From Physcomitrium patens (taxonomy: Eukaryota > Streptophyta > Bryopsida > Funariales > Funariaceae): 64,000 nt of DNA. This document shows positions 1 to 12,990 of this stretch, piece by piece. Under the pieces are notes generated by a model. It was not told the origin of the DNA, did no database searches, and was given only the letters and a program-made list of their open reading frames with translations. Each line of letters starts with the position of its first letter. Position 1 is the stretch's first letter. Both the position numbers and the translations under genes were made by a program. Location: positions 5,428,178 through 5,492,177 of the forward strand of contig NC_037253.1 of NCBI RefSeq assembly GCF_000002425.4, given 5' to 3'.

Positions 1-1950
1 GATAGCTGGAATGGTCTAAACATAAGACCAGAACCGTAATTCAGAACTGTATCATGGTGAGGATCATAATGCCCTGACAGAATGCAAGTACAAATGATTC
101 ATGGAGATAGATGAACACCAGGGGCCTTCTCAGCTCAGTCTCAATTACAAAATGCTAAAGCTTTGAGATATTAGTGCAGAGATGGTTGCACCTGGCTGTT
201 TGGACTCCTCCATAGTCTGCCCCTGACGCCAACTGTCCTTAACAACTTCTATAGCGAAAGGTAAAATATCTGCGGATGTTGAGGTTCTCTTCCAAGTGGA
301 TCGGGATTCCAACCTCGCTGATTGCCTCCCAGCGACAATAATCACAGTATGGGCCTAGTCCAAACTCTGGAACCCCAAAAACCCCGCCACAAAACCTTTA
401 CAAGACATCAGCCTTGATAACAGGCTAGCCCCTAGGGTCCCCCACAAAAAAAAAGCTTACACTCTCTTAAACCTCGCTGCGTGAATCGAAAAATCTGTAA
501 CAGGTTACGCCGTCTCTATACCCCAACAATTGCTTCTACAATCCTACTACCTAAAGGTCGAATCAGATGCCAATAAGACGTATCCCTCCCAACTTAAAAA
601 AAGCACATCGCTTCTTGAGCTAGATAACTGGATTAGGGGGTAATCGTATTAGTTTGCAGAACCCTTTTACGCGATGACATGCGTGCCTTTCTCACTACCT
701 CCAGCAATTTTCCCGCCATCTACTTCCGAGATACACTTCAAATGAGCCCTCCCACTTGCACCTGCGATTTTAAGCGTGATATCAAAATCTCGGAGTTCCG
801 AATTAGCGATGAGCTTCCGACTGAGCCTGGAAGGTTAGAAACCTGTACATGAAAGGCTCCCGCGCAAAGTAGTGCAATCTAAGCTTCGTCCTGTATAACG
901 AGAAACAATCCGGTGACGCAACATCAGAAGAAAGCCTTGCCTTCCTGTAAAGGAAAGAAACGGCGTCCTTGGTACCAATTTCGTTACAGAAACGGAAAGG
1001 TCTTCTCTGGATGAGAAACAAGTAGCAGACGAAACTAAGAAAAATGCAACAAAATGAAGAAAACAAAAATATATATTCTTCGCCTGCTACACTTCCTCTC
1101 ACCTCATCCCCAGAAACCAGAAGCACTCATGCCAGAACCTAAACCGATCCCGGCACTCCTTGATTGTGGCTATCCAACCTCTATACCACCAACGATACCG
1201 GCAACCAGAAACTTCTCCCAATTCCCCGCGCGAGCGCGCTAAAACTGTTTCCACCAAAGTGTGAAATCATCAAGGCTCATCGGTGATAGGCAAGATTACG
1301 CACCAACAGGACCTAACGAGATTAGAATCCACCAAGTAACTTGCACCCAATCATCCTACTGTATCTCCGGCTGTGTCACTAAACCCGGATTCCCCATGCA
1401 CTCCAGCAACTTGCGACGCTGGAAACATTTCACTATAACCATCCGATCGCTCACTTGAGCGCTCACGTCAACTGATCAGCAACTCTCAACACCTCAGGTG
1501 AAAAAGGGCAGCAGTCGTTGCCAGCGGCGCAAGCCTCCACTGTGCCTCTCTCATAAACACAAGGTCCAGAAAACAGTATGCATGCTGATATTCCTGGTAA
1601 AGATTAGCAAGCTACTCCCTGGGTTCCTCGCTTCCAGACTTGCAACCATGTCGGAGGGGGGCGCAAATCAATCCTTTAGTCCAGCAAATGACCAACAGCC
1701 GACGATAAGCAAGCTTCTCCTCGTCGCTTATTCCTATTCATAGCCCCGAATCATTATCCACAGGTCAGCCCCAGACAAGCGCGAATTGTCCCCAAGCGCG
1801 GCATCCACTGATCCTCGTCATGCACTACAATCACAAAATCCGTCCCCAACTCCCAGACAGGTAGAAAAAAGAAAAAGCAAAAGCAAAAAGAGTCCGTTCC
1901 ACCATCCCCACCTGACCAAAAAAAAAACAATTCTTACTACGCCCTCCTTC
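1..1950. other. No recognisable gene; unassigned sequence
   Basis: Both strands were read. Only short open stretches are present, none with recognisable motifs or a chain of splice-linked exons. Base composition is moderate, unlike the AT-rich transposon block further right, and short A-runs occur at about 450 and 1,920. It could be an old decayed transposon or plain intergenic DNA. I cannot assign it. Confidence 0.4.
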
Positions 1951-2440
1951 AAACTCCACTAATCCACGTGGCTGTTCTCGCCAGAAGACGTCGACCATCG
2001 ACCATGACTCGACGAGGTATACCGTCCAATGGTCGGAGGTGATGTCCGTCGGTTATGAGCTTTCGACCGAATGATGGGAGGGTCAAGCGATCGGTCGCAC
2101 GAGTGGACGGGTGTAGCGTTGAGTGGGTGCGCGAGTCCTTCGTTAGGGTCGCCGCGAGAGAGCAGGCGCAACGCGTGGGATGCGTCAGACTGCCAACTCA
2201 ACTCAACCCCAATTCAACGCCACTCTTCGTGTCTACCTCGGCTCCTTTCTTTCTTTCTCCCCTTTTCTCCTTCCTCTTGCTTCATTATGTTTGGCTTGGC
2301 TGCATGAGCTGGCTCCCTTCAGAGAGGCATCTCCGTTCGAATCTTCCCTTTTTCCCGCATGGATTGATGCTCCGGTTTTGATCGCAGTGCACTTTGGAAG
2401 TTTGCCAGGGCATCGTGTCTTGTAGGGCATTGTGTGTGTG
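1950..2440. promoter_or_regulatory. GC-richer promoter-like patch with palindromic G-box and C-box
   Basis: Against AT-richer flanks this patch is GC-rich. It carries a palindromic G-box CACGTG at 1965-1970 and a palindromic GACGTC at 1987-1992, both typical bZIP/bHLH core sites, followed by CT-rich DNA near 2,240-2,280. No coding exon could be tied to it on either strand, so its role as a promoter is an inference from composition and motifs only. Confidence 0.25.
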
Positions 2441-2694
2441 TTTGTGGGTTTTTGTGGGTTATCTGGTTTCCGCTCTAATGCAATCAGTTTCAGACAGTGG
2501 GGTGGGGAAGAGAGAGAACCAGCTTGTCAATCCTGATGAATTCTCCTTGTAGGTTTTATTTTATTTTATTGTTTATTTATTCTTTGTGTGAGGAGGTTGA
2601 TGCAACAACAAACTTGTTTTAGCCTTGCAGACACTATTACTGTGGATTAGATACAAAATAGAAGATGCGAAACATTGACTTTAAACGTGTGCCT

Positions 2695-2695
2695 C

Positions 2696-2734
<39 letters not shown>
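2695..2734. repeat. Compound TA/TG dinucleotide microsatellite
   Basis: A run of alternating TA passes directly into alternating TG. It is seen directly in the sequence. Confidence 0.95.
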
Positions 2735-5700
2735 ATTTATGGAGGGAGGTAGAGATAAAGACAGTCTTAAGAAACCATTGATTTGTAGCTAGGAATTGTG
2801 CGTTTCTGACCGCAAGTATTGATGCGCTTTTAATGCTTTTTTCTTTTTGTCATTTTTCTTCTTTCTTTTCTTTTGCAGATGACCAAAATTGAATTTGTGT
2901 TTTTATATTTTATTCCAACTGCATGAGGATTACAATGCAACAGAAGCAAAAATTGTGGACTTGCAAAATCAAGATCACTCTCACTTTGTATAAAAGGAGT
3001 GTCAAACTTGAAACTTTGCCAATAAAAGAGTGTGTCTTCATTTCACAGAATTTCTTAAGGATACTTATCAACAATAGAAACTGAGCATTGCTAGCAACTA
3101 CATCTGAGAGTATAGCATGTCTTTTTATAGATGTTTCACATGCTAAAATAAGAATGTTAAATTAATATATGGTACCCAATGTACATTTGCTGCTGTGGCC
3201 CAACCACAACCACATTCTTGTGGGAATCCTAAAAACAATAAAATAGGAACAACAGAGGAGAGGAAGAAAATATGTGACCTGGTTGGTGTGGAATATTGCA
3301 ACCATTTAACTTGCATGAATTCTCACCAGCAGTTTGAGGAGCTACATACATACATATATGTATGCAACATTTAGCATTCAACTGGCATTGAGGAGCTGTC
3401 AAGACAAAGACTACATGTCTTGCTCTTTCATTGTCAGATGACTCTGCAGGCATTTGGAAAAACATTTGCAAGGTTTCTGCACCCATTCCTCCCCACCTTC
3501 TACTCCTAAGTTGGTAGAAACACCAACACAAGCATGTACTCTTTTTACTTGGAAAAACACCCATTGTGCACAAGAAGAAGCAGGTGAAGAAAGAAAATGA
3601 AAAGCTGGGTTGCAGAGATAAGGGCATCCACCATCTTGTCAGACTGTAAGTAGTCTGCTCCCCATAATTTTAGCACAACACTAAATCTGTGCCCACCAAT
3701 GGCATGCAAACAGTTTCATTCCCATTTGTGATGTACACACTGCAATAGTGCTTTTGTTGTTGAGGAAAGAGCAGAGCAGAGCTGGCTCCAGATCTGCATC
3801 ATTGGATGCTTCTGTAGTGACAACTCCCAGTTCTTCATTTTGGACACTGCTGCCACACATTCACTGCTTTGCCAGAAACGACTTCTTATGGGGGATTGAG
3901 TGGAGAAATAAGGTTCTAATGTGCCTCAAAAGAAGAAAAAAATTGCCACAATGGTTTAATTGGTAATAATTAACAAAGCAGTTTTTGCATTCAACCCATG
4001 AACCAAGGCATAGACTTGAGTAAAAGCATCCACTTCCATTACACTAAACTACACCCTTTATTCTTGTAAAGTTTGCCGATTCATTGATTGGCTTGGAATG
4101 GACTTGGAATCTTTCTACATGAAGAATGGTTGATTTTGGGTTCATGTCATAATGGTTTAGGTAAGGTCTACAGGTTGGTTCAAGGGCATGACACATTTTA
4201 AGGTATTTCTAGTTGTGTATATGTGTTTGTTTGTATCTTTAAGAAAAAACCCTAATTGTGTGTGTGTGATTGTATCTTTCCTGGACAGCTTCCTCCTCCC
4301 CTTTTTTTTTTTATCACTGTCACTCCATCTCTCATAGTGGGACCATGCCTACCACCTTAATTTGAGCACATGTTGCTATTCCTTCTCAGACACAGTCATG
4401 TCCATTGTTTCCCTTTCAGAGTCCAACTGTGGTTGAGCATTGCTGCTATGGCAGCATGGGTCTTCCAAAAAGTTTTACTTGCTTGGGGGTTACATTTTAC
4501 ACAAACGTAGAACAGTTAATCTGGGTAGTCAGATTGTGAACTCATTTTACATGTCAACAAACATATGTTTCAATATCCCCCCCCCACACACACCAAAATA
4601 ATAATATCTTCTTAGATTACTTTTAATGGTGCCTGTTTGTGATTGGCTTGCATCACTGGATGGGTAAGGATTTGGGTGCCACTATTGCAAACAGGGGGAG
4701 GATTCAGAAAATAGCTTCTATGTGTTCATATAATGCACCAAGTCTTGCGAGGGACATTTAGGGTTGGAAGCAGATATCTTACACTCCCTCACTGACACTA
4801 AGCAAACAGACTCCCACATCAAACCATCTTGTGCCACCTTGATGGATATCACCTTGCCACAGTAGCACTGTTCAGAAGTGCAGAACAATGACTATAAAAA
4901 AAAATACAAAAAAACAAAAAAAAACAAAAAACCTGGTGTGATGTGTGCAAACAAGCCGGGATTGGCATCTTGCCGTCACACTTCTTCAATGCAATTGATT
5001 CTTTTATTGCAATCCCCCTTAAATGGATCATCCACAATTGAGGAGTGAGGGGAAATGAATGCCAAAGTGCACAATCATCCATGTGCCAATACATATGGCC
5101 AAGGTTGTGCACCCAATAATGTCTCACTAAGAGAGATAATAAAAAACAAAAACAAAAAAAAAGGGGAGAAGCAAATATGAATGGAACAGAGAATCCTTGT
5201 ATGCAAATGACGTGGAATTGGTACCTTATAGATTTGAACTTTCCTTTGTTGCTAGGGACAAGTTTCAAAACCACGTCATCACTGACATAGACTCTCTCTC
5301 TCACACACACACACATGTAGAATGAATAAATATACCCTTTTGGAGGAAGAAGGATAATGGAAAGAGAGTCAAGTTGTGACGTCTCCCAAAAGGATATCAT
5401 ACTCACTTGGTGAGTCATGGGAACACATTGAGATTGCATGGGATGGATTGTCAAAGTCGTCCACCAGACACAAAATAACTGCAAATTCTTCAAAACAAAC
5501 AGTGAGACAACTGCAGCATTTTTTTGACGGGTTTTGTAGAGGCCAAAATGAGATGGAATGCATGAAACTGACCAACAAAAGCAACTTCAGTTTTTGGAGC
5601 CTTTTGGTGCCCATGTGGCCACAAAAACACACATCCCGTCACTTTTGAGAACCCTTTATTCTATCTGCTTGTTCACACCAACAACAAGATCCCTCCCAAT

Positions 5701-8700
5701 GCAAAATTTTGTATGGATATGTGGAGTCACGCCACACATGAGAATTGCTTAAAATAATGGTTCTCATGTAATATTAGTATTATATTGTATTATTAGTGTT
5801 GTTGTTGTTGTTGTTGTTGTTGTTTTTTGAAGGGTGTGGCCACCATCCGCACACCTCAACTTTCCTTGTGGAGGTGTTGCTCCAATCAAAAGTCAAGAGA
5901 GCAAAGGGTCAAAAGTTCTTTTAAAAGACATGAGATAGGGTTTAGAATGACTCATTCCTTTGTATGATATGGCGAGGAAGGTACGTTGTACTTGACCAAT
6001 GCTACACCAATGCTTCATAATGTTTGCCTCTTAATTAGAATTCCTATACATCCAATATTTTGGAGACTTTCTTTCCTTAAGAAATGATACGATAAATTAT
6101 GAATCCACATGGAAGTTTCCACATTGTACTTAGGTCATGTCTTGTAATACATGTATGTATTAAACCTTGGGTTGAAGCTCTTTTCTTTCTTTCTCATATA
6201 TATATATATATATATATATTTATATTTAACCTAAAACTGTACCATTTGTTCTTTTATTGTATTTTTTAAAAATTACAATTATTTTGTTGAATTTTTTTGT
6301 AAATATCATATCAAAACACATTGTATTCCAACAGCCATACCCATAAAATAAATGTACTTCAGAAAAAGAAATTGAACAATAACAACAACATTAATCCCAA
6401 GTAAAAAAACAATAAACAAAAATTGTAAAACATAACCTTGCTTATTGTTGTTGTTGTTGTTTGTCTGTCTGTTTGTTTGTTTGATGTTTTTTGTTTTGTT
6501 TTGTTTTGTTTTTTTTCTGAATATGTATTCGTTTTAGGATATGAAATACCATCCCAATGATATCCATTAAAAGTCATTTTACTCATTTTGATTTGATTTT
6601 GATTTTTTTTACATAATTTTTTTTTACATGTACATAAACAATATGCACACTTCAGTACAAGGCAAAGAATGCAAACTTCCACATAAAGAGAAAGTTTTCC
6701 AACAATGGCATTTTAGTCTTTATTCCTGTTATCATTTCATTTGATAATTATTTTCTCTACCTTTCCTTTTCAACCGATCATGAATATTGTTCCAAATTCT
6801 TCAAAGTTTTCATTGATTGGTGCAAGCAACGTGATTGAGAAGTAATATAACAACCATAAATTACAACCACACAACAATGTGAATATGCTTCAGATGGAGG
6901 TCCCCATAGTTACAAGTAGGATATTTATTTATTTATTTATCTGAATGTTAACATTCTACATTTGGTTCATTCTTTCACAAACATTGTATGGTTTACCTCT
7001 CTCTAAGTAATTATGTATGTATGTATGTATTAATATATATATATATATATATATATCATAGGAATAGATAAGATGAGAGACAATATTCACTATCCAAGGC
7101 ATCACCTTATTTCCTATCTTCCTGTTGTTGTCCATTGAAAGTCTGTCAGTTGCTCTTTCATCTTTCCATGAAGATTTTCAAGTACTTTCTCCCTTTTTGT
7201 GCAAAAAATAATTAAATATACATATTTTTCTTGCATGGTTTTGACGTTGCTTTAACATGAGCAAAACCCTAAAACCACCAAAAAATAATAAATCAATCAA
7301 TTCAGGTGATGTGACGATGTCAAAGAATATGAAATTTTACTCAATTTACATGTATTGGTGGTATATTAAGCATACCCAATTCACGTGCGAGATCCAATCT
7401 CCCTCATATGTGTAATCAACTACTCACTTTTGTTTTGTAGGAAACCTCATATCGTTGGAATATTATATCACTTATTCGTAGTGATCGATTGACAGTATTA
7501 AAAATAGAAAAAAACAAGAAATTTGTTTGCAACAATCCAGGAACAAAATATAGACACGCTTCTGGTCATTGTATAATTAAACAGAAAAAGTCATCCACAG
7601 AATAGAATGATAATATGAAAAAGAACCCATCTCATGAAATCTTATGAAGAAGAATATCCGCAGACATATTACATTCAAGTGTTTCAATCTTTTTTTGTAT
7701 TAACACCAATTCCACACAACCCCCCCTCTCTCTAATTATTATTATTATTATTATTAATTTGTTGTTTATAAATATTATATTATTACTTGACTATTTCACC
7801 TTTTTTATTTTATTTTATTTTTTAAATCTTTTTCTGCCCCTTAATGGGTCCACATTCTTCCTTGCTTTGACAATCAAAAGATTGAGGTGGTCATGTAAAG
7901 ACTGTTCTTAACCTCTCATTCCATGGCATGAATAATGTGTTCCGTTCCTCTGGGTGTGTGTGGATGGATGAATGGATTAATCAATTTTAATAACATTCAC
8001 AACTCTATGTGTATGTGTGTTTTATTGTCCTTTCTTTCTTTCTTTCTTTTACTATTATTTTACTCGGTATTGGTGATTTAGAGTTTAAAAAAAAATGAAT
8101 AAATAAGAACAGGGGAATGAAATACAACTCATATTTTAGTGAGGATGTTTGGGTATATGATCCAATCATTTTGGATTCATAACTGATCTTAAAACAATCA
8201 CGATTTCATTTTTTGCACATATTTTTTTGTATGCATATGTGGATTTGAGAGTTTTGATAGGCTCAGATAGATTTCGGAAAGTCATGCAGTCACATGTTTG
8301 ACTTGAATGATTCATGGAAGTGATAAATAATAAATAAATAAAAACTGAAAAGATGAAAGAAGAAACACATTTATTTGTGAGAAATGGGATGAGATAATGA
8401 CAATATCAGCCACTATTAACAAATCTCAGGATTCTGGTTCCAAGCAGATTTTTAGAGTGCCACTGGCATTAAGAACACCAACTTTAAATAAAATAACAAA
8501 AATAAAATGTGCCGTACCTCCCACTTTCCAAGTTAGACAAATAGAAAACACAACACGGTGTACAACTCTAAGTATGACAAATGAAATGGGAAGGTACTGG
8601 AACGTTTGGAGAACACTCTGAAAATCCAACACAGAGAGTTGTCATGCAACAAGTTTGAAGAACACACATTCAATCTCAGGCAATGGAAATCAAACCTGAA

Positions 8701-9720
8701 CCATGAGTGAAGTATCCCTCTTTCATTCACAACAGAATACTAAACCTGCTTACAGATGGGAGTAAATGAATGAACGAATGAATGAACAAACAATGAATAA
8801 TAAAATGGAATCATTCAGTGAGTGGAGGAGCATATTACCCACTTGGTGTCCAATGCCAAAATGCCTGCAAATCTCCAGGTCAAGTCCAGCTCATTTGGTG
8901 TTGGCTCTGGTGTGTATATGGGGGAGGAGAACAGGCTCTTTTTATATGTGCCCCACTTATTCCACTCCACTCATGTTGCTTTTTTAAACTTCTTTTGATG
9001 TCCATGGCTCTTTTTTCCTGCTATTCGAAGCCCCTTTTTAGAGCTTCCAAAAAAACTATGTTTGCTGTAGAGGCTCCACATCACCTAATTCCTTCTACCA
9101 CCACTGCCACCATTGCTACCACCACACCATTTCTTTTTGAATAAAATAATTGTTGTGCTTCCATGGAACTGCAATGCCTTCTGCCATTGGATTGGCAGAG
9201 AGTGTGTGATCAAGACCCTCCAGAGATGTCTATGGCTACTGTTTTCTGTTGCACACTTGACCCACTCTTTTTATGAGGTCAACAAAGTGTGTAGGCAAAG
9301 GGGGAGAGAAGACCCAGTTTTCAAAGTCCTCTTTTTCTTGTTTCCCTCTGTTTTGACAGATTCAGGCTCCATTTGGGGTTGGTGATTATGAAGCCTACAG
9401 CCATTTTGCAGACACATGCACATGATTACAATGAGCTGTACTGAACAATAACAATGAGAGCAGGGCAGGCAGACCAGGGTTTATATTTCACATGACATGG
9501 TACTAATCTCAATCTTGTCAGACAATTATAGCATAAACTTGGAGTTATGTGTTCCAAGTCAAATGCAAATCCCCCATCATCTTGCCCTGTGAGGAACACA
9601 AACACAGCAAAAAGAATACAATAACCTTTGAGGGTGTTTGCTGTTTCAAGAGTTTGCCTGTTGGGGACCAATTCCACTGTCCAGGACCCACTTGTATGTT
9701 AGTAATGTTAAAATCATGTT

Positions 9721-9761
9721 GTTATTATTATTATTATTATTGTTGTTGTTGTTGTTGTTGA
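9721..9761. repeat. Trinucleotide microsatellite (ATT then GTT)
   Basis: About six TTA/ATT units followed by about six TTG/GTT units. On the minus strand it reads as a poly-Asn run, which explains a spurious open frame there. Confidence 0.95.
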
Positions 9762-10433
9762 TGCTGTTGTTTTCCACATTGTTAGCAAACATGTATGAGA
9801 AAGACCAGTATGATACACATGTGAGTGGTAATGACACTTACAATTTTAAAGCAAAATATTCTCCTCACAACCAGAGGGAGAAGATCTTAAGGGATTCAAT
9901 AAAACCAAATTGTGGTGCTAACTGTTGGCCAGCCACAAGAAACTGGTGCTAATGCAGACATTGCAATGTGAGCCAGTGATTAGTATGAAGGAATCTCAAA
10001 ACTCTTGGGCCAGTCGCAGCAGGACACACACCATGGGATGATTAGGGAGCCTGCTGTGAACCAGAGAACCCTAGCTTTGCGTAAACAACGAGTAGCCCCA
10101 GGTGAGCAAAACTTGCAGATTTGAGTGGTGTGAAAAAGCGCAGGCTCTGTCTGACATTTCAGAGTTAGTTTAGATGTAACTGGCCGCGGGTCCCATAACC
10201 TGCTTGACAACTAAGTTCGTTTATTCCTCATGCTGTGTGATGTCTGCTGTGAGATGGCAAAAGCCTCTCTGACTGACTTTCTGGCTGCCTGGCCGATGCA
10301 TCTGCCAAACCCCACTCTGTCGAAGGAGTTGATGTGACGAAAGACTTACAGGAAAAAAAAAAGGAGGATTGCATCTTGGGTTGTGTCTGCTGTAGTGTGC
10401 AGTCCGAAAACTCTGCGGCACGCATGATTGCTT

Positions 10434-10486
10434 GTCTGTCTGTCTGTCTGTCTGTCTGTTTTTTTTTTTTTTTTTTTTTTTTTTTT
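10434..10486. repeat. TGTC tetranucleotide repeat followed by a 28-nt T run
   Basis: About six TGTC units run directly into a stretch of about 28 T. On the minus strand this reads as poly-Lys followed by Thr-Asp-Arg-Gln repeats, producing false open frames. Confidence 0.95.
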
Positions 10487-11176
10487 GGTTTTCCATTGAT
10501 GCCAATGGGAGAGATAGAGTTCCAAAATTTCCGTGATGTGCGCACTAAAGAAGTGCATGGCATTGATGCTATAAGAGGATTTTGAGTCGACTTGATTTGA
10601 GTAAGAGAGAGAGAGCGAGCGATGACCAAGATGACCCAACTTGGACCGTGATTTCAGTCCCGGATGATGTCATGGACGTGGAGATGCTGAAACCTTGGTT
10701 CATGTCTGCAAACTCAGTCTGAATGGATCATTACTGGAGAGCCTGAGGAGCCATGCATTTGTGCCTGTCCCTTGGCTCTCAACTTTCCCTATGGTTCGAT
10801 TGTGACTGTGCTGGACGGAGATTTTGATACACCGATCCTTCCATAATTCGTTATTATTATTATTATTATTATTTTTCTTCTTCTTCTTCTTCAAGGTTTA
10901 AAATACTCCTTGATAGGATAAGTTTGCGAGTGTGGACAAGTTGTTCACCAACACTTCGATCACGGGCAAGTCTTTGGTGAACAAATCACTTCCATGTCAG
11001 GAACTCCCACGTATCGAGTTCCTTGGCTCCGTAAAAAATATGTTAACATAAAGTATGTTAAAATAAACTGAGAAGGTTAGTAAGCGTGTAATAATTTAAG
11101 TAGATTCTAGTCTTAACCTTTGGTTGTGGTGATACGCGTAGGGTGGAGTATGCTCAAAAATAGAGTGCGGGCACTT

Positions 11177-12290
11177 TCAACTTGGTCTAGAGTGAAACCG
11201 TTTGCCATCCAATAGAGCTGTTCTATATTTAGAATGACCCAAAAGAGACGTTACTTTGAAGTCGAGGTTTGCAATTTTAGTGGTATCAGGGATGGGTACT
11301 GCGTCAAGCTCTTCATGGTCTATCCATCGAAATGCTAGCTGGTTCATAGTGCACTCTTTCTCTCTACAATCTGCTTCACCTCCTCCAGCAGCTCCTCGTT
11401 TTTCATGATAATGTCGTCTTGCTGCATCCCATGACATCAAACAGTCCTTTTGATAGGCAAATACACAGCGTATGAAACAAAGGAAAAACTAAGGAAAGGG
11501 TGTTAAGGCTACAATGCGAAAGTCAATCTCAAAAAGATCTTTCCTTTTAAAGGATCCGAGGATATGAAGGAAACGATCCTAAGTCTGAGCTCTACATATT
11601 CCGAACTACAAACAGAGCTTTTAACAGGAAACTCCAGAGGTGCTCCCAACCAGATAACTAGTTCTTTCAGAAGATTGAAACTGAGCTGAAAATCACTGTC
11701 ATAGAAATAGCACACAACCAGCACATATGACTGCATGATTAAGAGTGGGGGCTGCTTCCCAAGGGCAAGAAGGTATCCAACACCTGCAGGTCCGAACAAT
11801 CTCAATTTTCAAAATCACGAACCCTAAGTCATAACTGTAGTTGAACTGCGTTGATGGAGTGAACTGCGTAAGCAAGCCTTCTGTCTCATGCATTGGCTTC
11901 CCAGGTGGCCCCAATAATTCACTTTGTCAGCCTTCACAAGCTCCTTCACGGCCCTTACCTGAACTTAATCGTGCACTTGCCAATCTCAGGATCCAACACA
12001 AACTTGTCAGGACAAATCAACTGAATCTTCAGATCCATTTCAACTCAAAATCAATAACAGTAAATCAAAATAGAGTACCAAATTCTCTTGGGGGTGAAGA
12101 TTACCGACATGAATCCTTCAAAGATTTCCCACATCAGTCATGACTGAAGGAAAGTGAATGTCCCCCCCTCGTCTTCAATGGGTGTATCGATGTCAACGGG
12201 AGTTGAGATAAGATCCACATCCAACCTCTTCAGGTTTGCTTCACATGCTCTAAGAGCTCACTTGGGTGTGTCCTGCACTGGATACTTGAT
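11177..12290 (-). pseudogene. Broken aldo-keto reductase (AKR) gene
   Basis: Separated minus-strand segments match successive parts of plant aldo-keto reductases in the right order. At about 12,285-12,173 is a segment with ACEANLKRLDVDLI and later DTPIED, like the family's ...SLKRLDVDYIDLYY...PIE region. At about 11,957-11,890 is VKELVKADKVNYWG, like the ELKKLV..GKVKYIGLSE strand. Near 11,355-11,260 is MNQLAFRWIDHEELD followed by AVPIPDTTKIANLD, matching the AQLALAW...VPIPGTTK...NL cofactor-binding region. A TGA sits where an Arg codon is expected just before ACEAN, the segments lie in different frames, and the N-terminal catalytic Tyr region was not found. Family members are soluble NADPH-dependent carbonyl reductases. 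I infer a dead copy. A functional gene would need splice junctions I cannot construct. Confidence 0.7.
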
Positions 12291-12291
12291 C

Positions 12292-12879
12292 ACAACTTGT
12301 CCACGCTTACTCCAAATTTTATGACTACCTGAACATTCATAATTTCTTAAGTACTGCATTCCACTTTTTCCAATGCTCCTGTCATCAGCATGCTCAACAC
12401 ATGACGCAAATTGAACACATCGATCCATGTCCAGTTAGACAACGATCATCAGGAGATCAATTCAGTGGAACGAAAGAGAGAATCATACATAGTAAAGTGC
12501 TGCTCAAGGGGTTTTCGATTGAGTATGAACAGGAGGAGGTGTCGGAGGTGTGGTGGATGGATGTCATGGCGCCGTCTTCTTCTGGGTTTGGATGTCGGTA
12601 GAATGCTGTCAAGCCTGCGGCGCCAAGTTGATGCTGCAAGAAGTCAAGTCCGAGGGACCCCAGTTCTCCTTCACAAATCCAGGTTTCGGAAGCTCACTCA
12701 AATGGGCATAATTATCAAGGCAAGGGTATAGCTCACATGGCTACCAGGGGAGCATCGTCCCTCTGCAACTCGACCTTGGCTTGCAATCTTGAGCTGAACT
12801 CCACTCACTCTCTCCCTCTCCTTTCCTGCTCCTCCCGAGAGAGAGAGTGTCCTGATCTTGTGCATATTGTCATATATTG

Positions 12880-12914
<35 letters not shown>

Positions 12915-12990
12915 TTGGGGAATGTTAAATAGACCCAAGTTTTTTCAAACTTAACCTCCCTATGATAAAGAATATGGTAATCATGATAAA
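12292..12990. other. Unassigned moderate-GC flank of the AKR remnant, ending in an AT microsatellite
   Basis: No domain was recognised. The N-terminal half of the AKR gene would be expected on the minus strand here but could not be identified. An (AT)n tract lies at about 12,872-12,911, just before the composition drops into the AT-rich block. Confidence 0.35.

Larger units (their letters stand above)
2441..11170. other. Long non-coding stretch with simple repeats
   Basis: No protein-coding exon chain, tRNA or known plant microRNA was recognised. The stretch is T- and G-rich on the plus strand and full of microsatellites: a TA/TG tract at 2695-2734, a GTT tract near 5800-5822, AT tracts near 6200 and 7030, an ATT/GTT tract at 9721-9761, and TGTC plus poly-T at 10434-10486. 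Open frames here, including one of 214 codons at 4849-5493 on the minus strand, are low-complexity and show no family features. Confidence 0.4.

Noticed and set aside
4849..5493. 214-codon minus-strand open frame, the longest single-frame one in the window
   Set aside because: Composition is driven by poly-A/T and CA repeats (runs of Phe, Cys, Lys). There are no domain features, no splice context, and overlapping frames on the other strand look equally good.
10221..10639. Several minus-strand frames with poly-Lys and TDRQ repeats
   Set aside because: They are produced by the TGTC tetranucleotide and poly-T tracts and have no independent support.
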